This document shows, piece after piece, positions 8,697-18,200 of a stretch of 64,000 nt of DNA (position 1 is its first letter; every line of letters starts with the position of its first letter). This DNA is from Streptomyces sp. cg36 (GTDB taxonomy: Bacteria; Actinomycetota; Actinomycetes; Streptomycetales; Streptomycetaceae). A program made the translations under genes and the position numbers. The DNA lies in assembly GCF_041080675.1 (NCBI RefSeq), contig NZ_CP163520.1, positions 8,151,501-8,215,500 on the forward strand, written 5' to 3'. The notes beneath the pieces are model-generated. The model worked only from the letters and a program-made list of their open reading frames with translations. It had not been told where the DNA came from and ran no database searches.

Positions 8697-10193
8697 TCAC
8701 TGACGGGTTGTGTAGATGTAATCGTCCAGTGAGAACGTCCTGGCGGCGCGCTTCGCGGCGGATGCTGTTGTGGGCCGCCAGAGGGGAGAGTCTCCGTGGT
8801 GGTCCAGGAAGAAGGTGTTCGAGCCGGCGCAGTCGTTGGTGTACACCAGTGACTTGCCGATGCGTTCTCGCGCGAATCGCAGGAACCTGTCATTGGCCTC
8901 TTGTGTCACCTCGACGGCGGTCGCACCCCGCCTGCGGGTCTCGGTGATCACCCGGATCGCGTGTGTGGACAGGGTTTCCACCATCCCGGGCCACGAACCT
9001 CCGCTCCAGGAGTAGGGCCCGAAGATGAAGAAGTGGTTCGGCAGCTTGGGAAGGCTGACACCTTCATATGCCTGGACACGCTGGTGGGTGAAGAACTCGG
9101 CGAGGTCGAACCCATCCCTGCCCCGGACCGGCACCTTCCGGTAGTTCTCCGGATCGTAGAACAGGCGGAACCCGGTCGCGAGGATGAGGGTGTCGATCTC
9201 ATGCAGGCGGCCGTCGCTGCCGAGTACCCCCTTCGACGTGATGCGTGCGATACCGGTGGTGACCAGCTCCACGTTGGGCCGGGTGTAGGTGCGGAAATAG
9301 GCGTTGGACACGCTGGGTCGCTTGCACAGGAACTTGTAGTCCGGAATGAGTTTTCGGCGCAGCGCCGGGTCGGGGACCTGCGTGCGCAGGTAGACCCGGA
9401 CCAGGGCGGCTGCGAACCTGGCTATCACCGCACCCGGTTTACCCAGCAGGAAAATGCCGACCAGCAGCATCTCCACCACCGCCGAGCTGATCGTCCGCAG
9501 TGCGGCGTTGACCAGTGGTACCCGGGCCAGCAGACCTCGCAGCCAACGCGGGATCGGCGGGTCCGGCTTGGGGAACACCCAGATGGCGCTCCGCTGGAAG
9601 ACGGTGAGTCTGCCGACTGCCTCGGCCACCTTGGGGATCAGTTGCACGGCCGACGCGCCGGTGCCGATCACGGCAGCGCGCTCGCCGGTAAGGTCGTGGG
9701 CGTGGTCCCACCTGGCGCTCTGGATCACCTTGCCGGTGAAATCGTCCAGTCCCGCAATGTCCGGCCGCAGCGGTTCCGTGTACAAGCCGACTGCGGTCAG
9801 CACGAAACGGGCGGTCAATGTGCAGCCGTCGGCCAACCGCACGTGCCACAGGTGCTCTTTCTCGTCCCACTGTCGCGAGGTCATCTCGGAATTCAGTCGG
9901 ATGTGCCCGCGCAGTCCATATTTGTCCGCCATGTGGTCGATGTACTGCTTGACTTCCGATCCTTTGGGGAACAGGCGGGTCCAGTGCGGATAGAGCTCGT
10001 AGGAGAACTGGTAGACGAACGAAGGCAGATCGACGGCGACGTCAGGATAGGTGTTGTCCCGCCAGGTGCCGCCGATGTCGTGGGATCGCTCGATGATCAG
10101 GAAGTCGATCAAGCCGGCGCGCAGCAAGGCCGCACCGGTGCCGATACCGCTGATTCCGGCCCCCACGACAAGGATTTCGTGATCTGGCGTCAT
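8697..10193 (-). CDS. Flavin-containing monooxygenase, Baeyer-Villiger type
   Basis: 498 residues. An FAD site (VVGAGISGIGTGAALL, residues ~9-24), an NADP site (AAVIGTGASAVQLIP, ~173-187) and a late ILATGF are class B flavoprotein monooxygenase marks. The fingerprint FxGxxxHxxxW reads FTGKVIQSARW (152-162), with Gln158 in the His position. The ATG at 10193 is preceded by GAAGGAG. It is the last gene of the PKS operon, 253 nt after the reductase. A role in late oxidation of the polyketide, such as oxygen insertion next to a ketone, is likely but inferred. The Gln may reduce or redirect Baeyer-Villiger chemistry. Confidence 0.85.
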   Translation of the reverse strand: MTPDHEILVVGAGISGIGTGAALLRAGLIDFLIIERSHDIGGTWRDNTYPDVAVDLPSFVYQFSYELYPHWTRLFPKGSEVKQYIDHMADKYGLRGHIRLNSEMTSRQWDEKEHLWHVRLADGCTLTARFVLTAVGLYTEPLRPDIAGLDDFTGKVIQSARWDHAHDLTGERAAVIGTGASAVQLIPKVAEAVGRLTVFQRSAIWVFPKPDPPIPRWLRGLLARVPLVNAALRTISSAVVEMLLVGIFLLGKPGAVIARFAAALVRVYLRTQVPDPALRRKLIPDYKFLCKRPSVSNAYFRTYTRPNVELVTTGIARITSKGVLGSDGRLHEIDTLILATGFRLFYDPENYRKVPVRGRDGFDLAEFFTHQRVQAYEGVSLPKLPNHFFIFGPYSWSGGSWPGMVETLSTHAIRVITETRRRGATAVEVTQEANDRFLRFARERIGKSLVYTNDCAGSNTFFLDHHGDSPLWRPTTASAAKRAARTFSLDDYIYTTRQ

Positions 10194-10446
10194 CTCCGCA
10201 GCTCCTTCTCGGAAGGTAATTCTCACGGTTGCGGGGATCGTCTTCAAGGTGCTGTTGCATGACTGTCAATGCAATCGATTGTGTGAGCTGAACTTGTGGC
10301 TTCCGGTCTGCGGGCGCTGCCGGATTTGTGGGTTCCCGGTGCGTGTTGTCGGGCGGATTTGTCTTTCGCGCCCGTCAGTGCCGTGCTCGGGCCGCGTGTC
10401 CAGTGGCGAGGGGGTGGCCAGAACGGCCCCGTTGCCTCCCTGGTGT

Positions 10447-11538
10447 TCACAGGACGGCGACGAGGCGGTCGAGGAAGGCGGAGTCGAGGGCGGGGGCCCG
10501 GACGCCGAGGGCCGCCAGCTCCGACCAGGTCGCTTCGGACCGCATGTGCGGGGCGGAGAAGCTGGTGAGGCCGATGAGGTGGGAGACGAGTTCGATGTTC
10601 ACGGCTCGCTGCCGGGCGGCGGGCCGGGTGTTGCTTTTGACGTGCTGTTGCCAGTGGTCGGGCGGTATGACGTCCAGCCGGAAGCCGGCTCGGGTCAGGG
10701 CGGAGAACAGCTCGGCGGCCGGCAGCGGCTGCGGCCGGACCAGGTGGTAGCAGCGGGTCTCCCCGGGCGGTGCCGCCCGGACGAGCAGGGCGACGGTCCC
10801 GGCGGCGACCACGTCGATCATCTCGGTGGGGGCGCCGCCCGATATCCGGGGTGCGACGCCGAGTTCGGCGAGCGCGCCCATGATGTCGCGCAGCAGGTCC
10901 CAGCCACTGGTCCGGGCGGTACGGGAATCCCCGGTGATGATGCCGGGGCGCAGGATCGACACCGCCAGACCGCGGCCGGCGGCCTCCCTCAGCACGCGCT
11001 CGGCCGCGACCTTGCTGCGGGCGTAGCCGAGTGACCCGGCCGTCGCTTCGGTGGGGATGGTGGTCTCGTCGATCTCGCCGAGCCCCTGCGACCTTCCCGC
11101 CATGAAGGTCGCCAGGGTGGACACGAAGCCGAAGTGCGGCCACTGTCCGGTCAGTTCGTGCCGCCGCTGCGCCAGGGCGATCATGTGGAGGGTGCCGTCG
11201 ACATTGTGGGGGGCGAGACGCTCGTAGCTTGCCGCGAAGTTGACGGCGGCCCCGCAGTGGATGAGCAGTTCCGTCCTGGCGGCGAGCCCGTCGTAGGCGG
11301 TGGGGTCCAGCCCGAGCCGGGGATGGTCGAGGCGGCCCGGGAGTATGGTCATGCGCAGTGCCGCAGGCAGGCCCAGACGGTCGATGACACGGGTCCGTGC
11401 GGCCTCGGTGTCGGGCGCGCGGACGAGGCACACCACGTGCACCGCGGCGGTGTCGAGCAGTTGGCGTGCGATCTCCGCGCCGAGACCGCCGGTGACGCCG
11501 GTCAGCAGGACGGTGCGGGGCGGTGCCGGGTGTGTCAC
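10447..11538 (-). CDS. Stand-alone thioester-reductase-like SDR, probable chain-release enzyme
   Basis: 363 residues of the extended SDR type used as terminal reductase domains. It has NADP binding at VLLTGVTGGLGAEIARQLLD (residues ~10-29), LLIHCGAAVNFAASYERL, a catalytic GYARSKVAAE (Tyr and Lys) and the typical SILRPGIITGDS. Such domains reduce carrier-protein thioesters to aldehydes or alcohols. The upstream PKS has no thioesterase or reductase domain and ends in an ACP, so this protein may release its chain in trans. It is encoded 52 nt after the ADC-like gene in the same direction. Confidence 0.82.
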   Translation of the reverse strand: MTHPAPPRTVLLTGVTGGLGAEIARQLLDTAAVHVVCLVRAPDTEAARTRVIDRLGLPAALRMTILPGRLDHPRLGLDPTAYDGLAARTELLIHCGAAVNFAASYERLAPHNVDGTLHMIALAQRRHELTGQWPHFGFVSTLATFMAGRSQGLGEIDETTIPTEATAGSLGYARSKVAAERVLREAAGRGLAVSILRPGIITGDSRTARTSGWDLLRDIMGALAELGVAPRISGGAPTEMIDVVAAGTVALLVRAAPPGETRCYHLVRPQPLPAAELFSALTRAGFRLDVIPPDHWQQHVKSNTRPAARQRAVNIELVSHLIGLTSFSAPHMRSEATWSELAALGVRAPALDSAFLDRLVAVL

Positions 11539-11590
11539 TGGGCCTCCCCGGGCGGTGGTGGAGCGCGGGCGCGCGGGCGGGACGGACCGG

Positions 11591-12226
11591 TCAGGGCGGG
11601 CCGATCATGCGAGGCGGGCGGACGGTCAGCGTGAAGTCCAGGCGCAGTGCGAACGAGGCTTGGTGGCTGGTCAGTTCGGGGAAGTGGCCGGGCCACTCGT
11701 CGAGGCGCAGGCTTATGGGCCGAGCCGTGGCGCGTCCCGGTGCCTTGACGAGGCCCAGGCGGTCGCCGTCCGACACGAAGTAGGTGAACGTGATCGGTGT
11801 GGGGAGCGCGAGCCGGGCGCGGTCGCGCCAGGAGAGGGCCGCCGTCGCCTTCTCCGAGGAGACCGAGAGGCCGGAATCCTCCCAGGTGAAGACGCCGGGG
11901 TCGGACGGTGTGAGGCCCTGCGCCCGCCCGACGTGCCGGACGCCGGGTTCGTCGACCCACACCTGTCGCAGGACCAGTGCGACCCTTCCCTTGCGCCGTA
12001 CCAGGGACGCCAGTCCCAGCACCTCGTAGGAGGCGTCACCGCCGCGGTAGCGGTTGACGAAGACCATCAGCTTGCGGGGTGCGAGCGCGTGGAGGCCGCC
12101 GGGTACGTCCAACGGTCGTGCCAGGGTGAACACTCCGGCATGGGCGATGCCGGGCAGCCGCCATGGCAGCGGAGGAGGCAGTGGCAGGCCGGCCTCGTGT
12201 GCCTGGGAGTCGTCCAAGGGTTTCAT
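11591..12226 (-). CDS. Acetoacetate-decarboxylase-like protein lacking the catalytic Lys motif
   Basis: 211 residues. The pattern RYRGGDASYEVLGLASLVRR, then LRQVWVDEPGVRHVGRAQGLTPSDPGVFTWE, resembles acetoacetate decarboxylase proteins (VD-E-SR--GRE-WG-PK). At the catalytic Lys position it reads TPS, so Schiff-base decarboxylation is unlikely; related non-decarboxylating members act as cyclases, dehydratases or aldolases. Its ATG overlaps the PKS stop as ATGA, so the two are translated together. It probably processes the PKS product. The family assignment is by motif only and could be wrong. Confidence 0.5.
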   Translation of the reverse strand: MKPLDDSQAHEAGLPLPPPLPWRLPGIAHAGVFTLARPLDVPGGLHALAPRKLMVFVNRYRGGDASYEVLGLASLVRRKGRVALVLRQVWVDEPGVRHVGRAQGLTPSDPGVFTWEDSGLSVSSEKATAALSWRDRARLALPTPITFTYFVSDGDRLGLVKAPGRATARPISLRLDEWPGHFPELTSHQASFALRLDFTLTVRPPRMIGPP

Positions 12227-15200
12227 GGCGTCGACACCTCCGCTTGCGTGAGGGTTCCGGTGGACCGGTCCTGGATGAGCTGGGCGAGTGCGGTCAGGTG
12301 CGCGGCGCTGGAGATCTCCAGACCGGTGAGCCGGCAGCCGAAGGTCCGCTGGGCGGCGGTGGCGAGCTCGGTCGCCATGAGGGAGTCCACGCCGACGAGG
12401 TCGAGTCGGCGGCCGTGGTCGATCCTGCCGGGTTCGGTCTGCATGATCTGCGCGAGCAGCCCGGTGAGGGTGTCCGCGATGAGGGCCACCGCCTCCCCGG
12501 GGGCGAGGCCGGTCAGGTCGACGCGTGCGGGCCGGGCGGCCCGGCGGGCCTGCCCCGAGGCGACGAGGTGGGTGGTGCGCGGGGCGGTGATGTTCGGATA
12601 GGTGTCGGCCAGGCGGGCGCCGTCGAACCTGAGTACCGCGACGACGGGTGCACCCGGGTCCAGCAGGTGTTGCTTGAGCACTGTCAGGGCCTCCCGGGAG
12701 CGGACGGGCACGATGCCGTACGCGTCCAGTTGGCTCCCGATCCCCCGACGCGCCACATAGCCGCTGTCCTCGATGTGGCCCCACTGGACGGAAAGGCCCG
12801 GCAGACCGGCGGCGCGCCGCTCGCGTACGAGGGCGTCGAGCACCATGTTGGCCCCGGCGTAGGCCGACTGCTGGAAGTGGCCGAGCACGGTGGTGGCGGA
12901 CGTGTAGACGACGAAGAAGTCCAGGTCCCGCGCGCGGGTGAGCCGGTCGAGGTGGTACCCGCCGGTGACTTTCGGGGCGATGACGCGGCGCAGTTGGTCG
13001 TCGGTGAGGTCGGTGAGGGGGCCGTCGTCCAGCACCATCGCGGCATGCACGACACCGGCGAGGGGGCGGCCCGTCGTGTCGATGTCGGCGAACAGGCGCT
13101 CCACCGCGTCTGCGTCGGTGACGTCGACGGCGGGCGCGGTCACGGTCACCCCCCGGTCGCGCAGCTCCGCGAGGAGCGCGGGTGCCTCGGGTGATGCCTC
13201 GCCGCGGCGGTTGCACAGTACGAGGTGGCGGGCGCCCTGATCGGCGAGGAACCGCGCGGTCTCGGCGCCGAACCCGCTGAGCCCACCGGTGATGAGATAG
13301 GTGGCGTCGGGGCGGAGCGCGCTGTCCGCGGGCCGGTGTGCGAGCGGTACCGGTTCGTCGAAGGTGAGGACGACCTTGCCGAAGTGCCGGGAGAACTGCA
13401 GGCAGGCGAAGGCATCCGCCACCTGTGCGGCCGGATAGGTCCGGAAGGGCAGCGGGCGGTAGTCGCCGTGGTGGAGGCGTCGGGCGATGGTGTCGCGGCA
13501 GGCGTCCATCAGCGGCGAGTTCTCCACCTCTTCGACCAGCGGGCCGATGTCGACCCCGAAGTAGCTGAGGTTGTGGAGGAAGGGTGCCAGGGGCAGCGTG
13601 TTGTCGGCGAGGATGTCGCGCTTGCCGAGCTCGATGAACCGCCCGCCTGGTTTGAGGACGTCGATGCCCCGCGTGACCGCCTCGCCCGCGAGCGAGTTGA
13701 GTACGACGTCGACGCCCTGTCCGCCGGTGATCTCCATGACCCGGTCGGCCCAGGCGAGGTCGCGGGAGTGCAGTACGTGTTCCATTCCGAGCAGGTGCAG
13801 CAGATCGCGTTTGGCGGGGGTGCCGGCGGTGGCGATGACGGTCGCGCCGATGGTGCGGGCGTACTGCCAGGCGGCGAGCCCCATGCCGCCCGCGGCGGCG
13901 TGGACCAGCAGGGTCTCGCCGGGTGCCAGCCGGGCGAGGTGGTCCAGGCTGTGCTGCGTGGTGTAGAAGACGACGGGGATGGTGGCGGCCTCGGCGAACG
14001 ACATGCCGTCGGGGATCGCGATGGCGCGGTCGGCGCGCACCACGACCTGGGAGCTGCGGTAGGGGGCGGTGGAGCAGACCCGGTCGCCGACGCTGATGTC
14101 GTGGACGGCGCTGCCGACGGCGATGACGGTCCCGGCGCAGTCGGTGCCGAACGGGAACTGGCCGGGGCGGTGCTTGCGCGGCAGGATCGGGGAGACGGCT
14201 CCGGTGACCGTGGCGATGTCCCGGTAGTTCAGGCCCGCGGCCCGTACATCGATCGTGATTTCGTCGGGTCCTGGCTCGGGTACCTCCACGCTCTGCCACC
14301 GCAGCTCGTACCGCTGGCCGGTCCTCGGGCAGTCGAGGCCGAACGGCTGGGCAGCGCTGCTGGGCGTGGTCCGTTGCCGCGGCCGGTCGGGCAGCAGCCG
14401 GGGCACGAAGCGTCCGGCGGCGGTCAGGAGCACCTCGTCCTCGTCGGTCGCCGCGGCGATCTCCGCGAGGAGGGCGTCGACGACGGCGTCGGTGTCGGCG
14501 GGATGGCCGGGCGAGCGGCCGAGAGCGATCTTCCGGATGGCCAGGGCCGGGGCCTCGTTGGCGAGGGCGCGTGCCGCACCCCAGGCGGCGGCGGAGGCGC
14601 CGGGAGCGGGCGGCAGTGCGAGGGGGGCGGGCTGGTGGGAGTTCACCACGAGCCACAGGCGCGGCTGGGCACTCGTCGGGATCCCCGCGGTGGCGCGGGC
14701 GATGGCGCCCAGCTCGGCGCAGTGGCGGACGGCCTGCTCGGTGACGGCGGCGGGCGCGGCGGCGGCCGTGTCGTCGGCGTCCAGCAGCAGGACGATGTCG
14801 GCGGGCGCGCCGCACTCCGACAGGGCCTGAGCCCATGCCTCCGTGGAGCTGTCGGCCGCCATCCGGCGCAGCGGCCCGGGGGCCCGCGTGGCCAGCCGCG
14901 CGGCGGTCGTCGCACCGCCGTTGCCCTCGTACACACCGATCAGCAGGGGGCGCCGTTCGGCGCCGGGCGGGTCCGGGCGGTGTGCGACGGGCGCGTCCGG
15001 TGCCCGTGCGGCGAGGATCACCGACAGGTCGCCGCGCGCGGGTTCCTCGGGGTCGCCGGCGCAGACGACGTCGCGGTACCCCTCGCGCCGCAGCAACTGG
15101 CTCCAGTGGTCCCGGTTCAGGAGCGGGCCGTGCGGTCGCAGGTCGGGGTCGGTGTTGACCCAGAAGGAGTCCAGGAGTCCGAAGACGCCCGCCATCAGGG

Positions 15201-18200
15201 CCACGTTCGTCGGTTCGATGGCGAGCAGGTGGCCGCCGGGAGCCAGCAGGGAGGCGGTCTTGGCGACCGTGGCGGCCAGGTCCCGGGTCGCGTGCAGGAC
15301 ATGTCCGGCGACCACCAGGTCGTAGCCGGCGAGGTCGAACCCCTGCTCCGCCGGGTCACCGTCCAGGTCGAGCGTCTGGAAGTGCAGGAAGTCGTAGGCG
15401 CGGAACCGTTCGCGGGCAGCGCCGAAGAACACCGCGGACACGTCGGTGTAGGTGTAGTGGGTGCGGGCGGCGGGCAGCAGCGGCAGCAGGTGCCGTGTGG
15501 TGGCGCCTGTCCCGGCACCGACCTCCAGGACGCGCAGGGGCCGGTCGGCGGGCCAGTTCGCGATGGCCTCGCCCAGGAGCAGGGCCGCGGTCTCGTTGAG
15601 GTACGTCATGACGGGGGTGCTGTCGTAGAGCCGGGCGGCGAGCGCGTCCGATTCGGAGAACAGCAGGTCGAGCGGGTCCGTGGCGCCGGTGAGCACGTCG
15701 AGCAGGTGGCGCCCGCAGACGCCGTAGCCGTGCACCAGGACGCTGTGGAAAGGCAGGTCCAGCAGGGCCTGGGCGAAGATCCGTTCGGGCTCGGGGTGCG
15801 CGGTGTGCCGCCACGCGCCGGCGCCCGTCGGCGTGACCAGGCCGCAGCCGTCCGCGAGGTGCAGCAGTGACCGCAGCAGAGGCGTGTGTTTGGTGTCGAC
15901 GCCGGCGGCGCACAGGTCGGCGAGGGTGAAGGTGTCCCGGCCGGGCAGCAGGGTACGGGCAGCCGCCGCCGCGAAGTGCGCGCTGACAGCCAGCAACCGC
16001 GGCTGCAGGTCGCGGTAGCGCAGAGTGCGGAAGCGGTCGGTGATCGTGCGGCGGGCGGCGGCGGTTCGCTCCAGGACCTGGCTGGGAGCAGGCAGTGGCG
16101 TGGGCGCGACGGGCCGCCCGGGCAGGGGTGCGGCCCGCAGTACTTCTGACATGACCGGGACGGGCTCGGCCTCGCCGCCGCTGAACCGCCGCATGCGCGC
16201 CCCGCGCAGCTCCAGCGCGACCGTGCCGTCCCGCCCGGTGACGGTCAGGTCGACCAGGAGTTCGGCGCCGGGCGCCGCGCCGTTCGCCCGGGACCGGAGG
16301 TGGATCCGCCCGGTGTCGGGGAGCGGCTGCCACCATCGCACGACGTCCACCCCGACGGGGAGGAACGGTGCGGACACGCCCTGCTCGTCCAGCAGCCCGA
16401 TGGCGGCCTGCAGGGCGCCGTCGAGTGCGGCCGGGTGGGCGTGGTGCCCCGTGTCGGCGGCGGTAGTGAGCCGGTAGTCGGCGAGCACCTCACCCGCCCC
16501 GATCCGGATCCGCCGCAGCACCCGGAAGGCGGGGCCGTATCGAAGGCCCAGCTCCTCGCACCGTGCGTAGTGGTCGGCGGCGGTGCGCTCCCGGGGCGTC
16601 CGCGCGGCCAGCGCCGCCACGTCCAGGGCGGCGGGCCGGGCATGCAGCAGGCGGCGGACCCGGCCGCGTACGTGTTCGGTCCAGCCCTCCTGCTGCCCCA
16701 CCCGGCTCGCCACCGTGATCCGGCCGTCGTCCGGGGTGACCCGGGTCTGCAGACGGACGTCGGCGCCGGGGTCGTCGAACGGCAGGACCAGCGGGGCGCT
16801 GATGGCGAGGCTGCGCACCTCGACCGGGCCGTTCCAGATCCGTCCGCCTGCCGACAGGACCATGTCGAGGTAGCCCGCGGCGGGCATGACGGCGGCGGCG
16901 CCCACCCTGTGGTCGGCGAGCCAGCCCAGCCGGCCCGGGTCGATCCGCTGCTGCCACTGCGGGTCGGGGGTCGCCTGCCGCCGTCCCAGCAACGGGTGGC
17001 CCGCTTCGCCGACGGCGTCGTCGGAGCCCAGCTCCAGCCACCAGCCCGGCTCTCCGTTCCAGTGCGCCTCGCGCTGCCAGGGGTAGGCCGGAAGGCTCAC
17101 CACACGGCCGCCGTCGGGAAAGCAGGTGCCGAGGTCGAAGTCGGCGCCGGCGGCCAACAGTCCTGCCAGGGCCGCATCGAGGGCGTCCGCCCCGCAGGCG
17201 GTGCGCGTCAGCGTCCCGACGACCTCGACCCGGTGGTCGGCGGCCGTGGCGACCCGGCGCAGGTAGCCGCCGAGGATCGGGTGCGGACCGATCTCCAGCA
17301 GCACATCACAGCCGCCCTCACCGAGCATGGCGTTGATCGCGTCGAGGAAGCGGACGGGCTCGCGGATGTTGCGCCACCAATAGTCGGCGTCCAGGGGCTG
17401 ATCGAGGGCCGAGCCCGTCACGGTCGAGAACAGCGGGATACGGGACGGGCCGGGCGCGATCCCGGCGAGGTTTGCGGCGAGCATGTCGCGCAGCCCGTCC
17501 ATCGCGGGGCTGTGGAAGGCGTACTCCAGGTTCAGGCGGTGGAAGGAGATTCCCTCCTCCTCCAGCTCCCGGCCCCACCGCTCCAGGGCCCCGCCGGCGC
17601 CGGAGACGGTCACGTCGCGGTCGCTGTTGATGCCGGCGACGACCAGCTCGCGCTCCAGGCCGGCCGTGCGCAGGCGCTCCTCCGCGTCCAGGGCGCTGAG
17701 ACCGACCGCGGCCATCCTCCCGGTGCCGTGGGTGGTGGCCTGGGCACGGCTCCGCTCGGCGATCACCAGACAGGCGTCCCGCAGATCCAGGAACCCGGCG
17801 CAGTAGGCAGCCGCGACCTCGCCCACACTGTGCCCGGCCACCGCGGCAGGCCGGATGCCCCGCCGCGCCATGGCGGCGACGAGCCCGGCCTGGACGGCGA
17901 ACAGCAGCGGCTGGGCGACATCGGCGTGGTCCCAGCGGCGCCGGTCACCCGGCAGGGCGAGTTCGTCGCGGACCGACCAGCCCAGGAGCGGCCCCAAGAC
18001 CGCCTCGACCCGGGCGACCTCGGCGGCGAACGCCGGTTCTGCCTCCAGCAGTTCGGTGCCCATCCCGATCCACGCGGCGCCGTTGCCGGAGAACACGAAC
18101 CCGACGGCCCCCCGGTCGACCGCCGAGGCCGTCGCGGCGCCGTCGACCTCGCGGCCCGCGGCCAGCCCGCGCAGCTTCACCGCGGCCTCCGCGGCACCGG

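Noticed and set aside
13225..15870. 881-codon plus-strand frame opposite the first PKS
   Set aside because: It is antisense to the MT-ER-KR part of a complete PKS, and its product is Gly/Val/Arg-rich without any domain.
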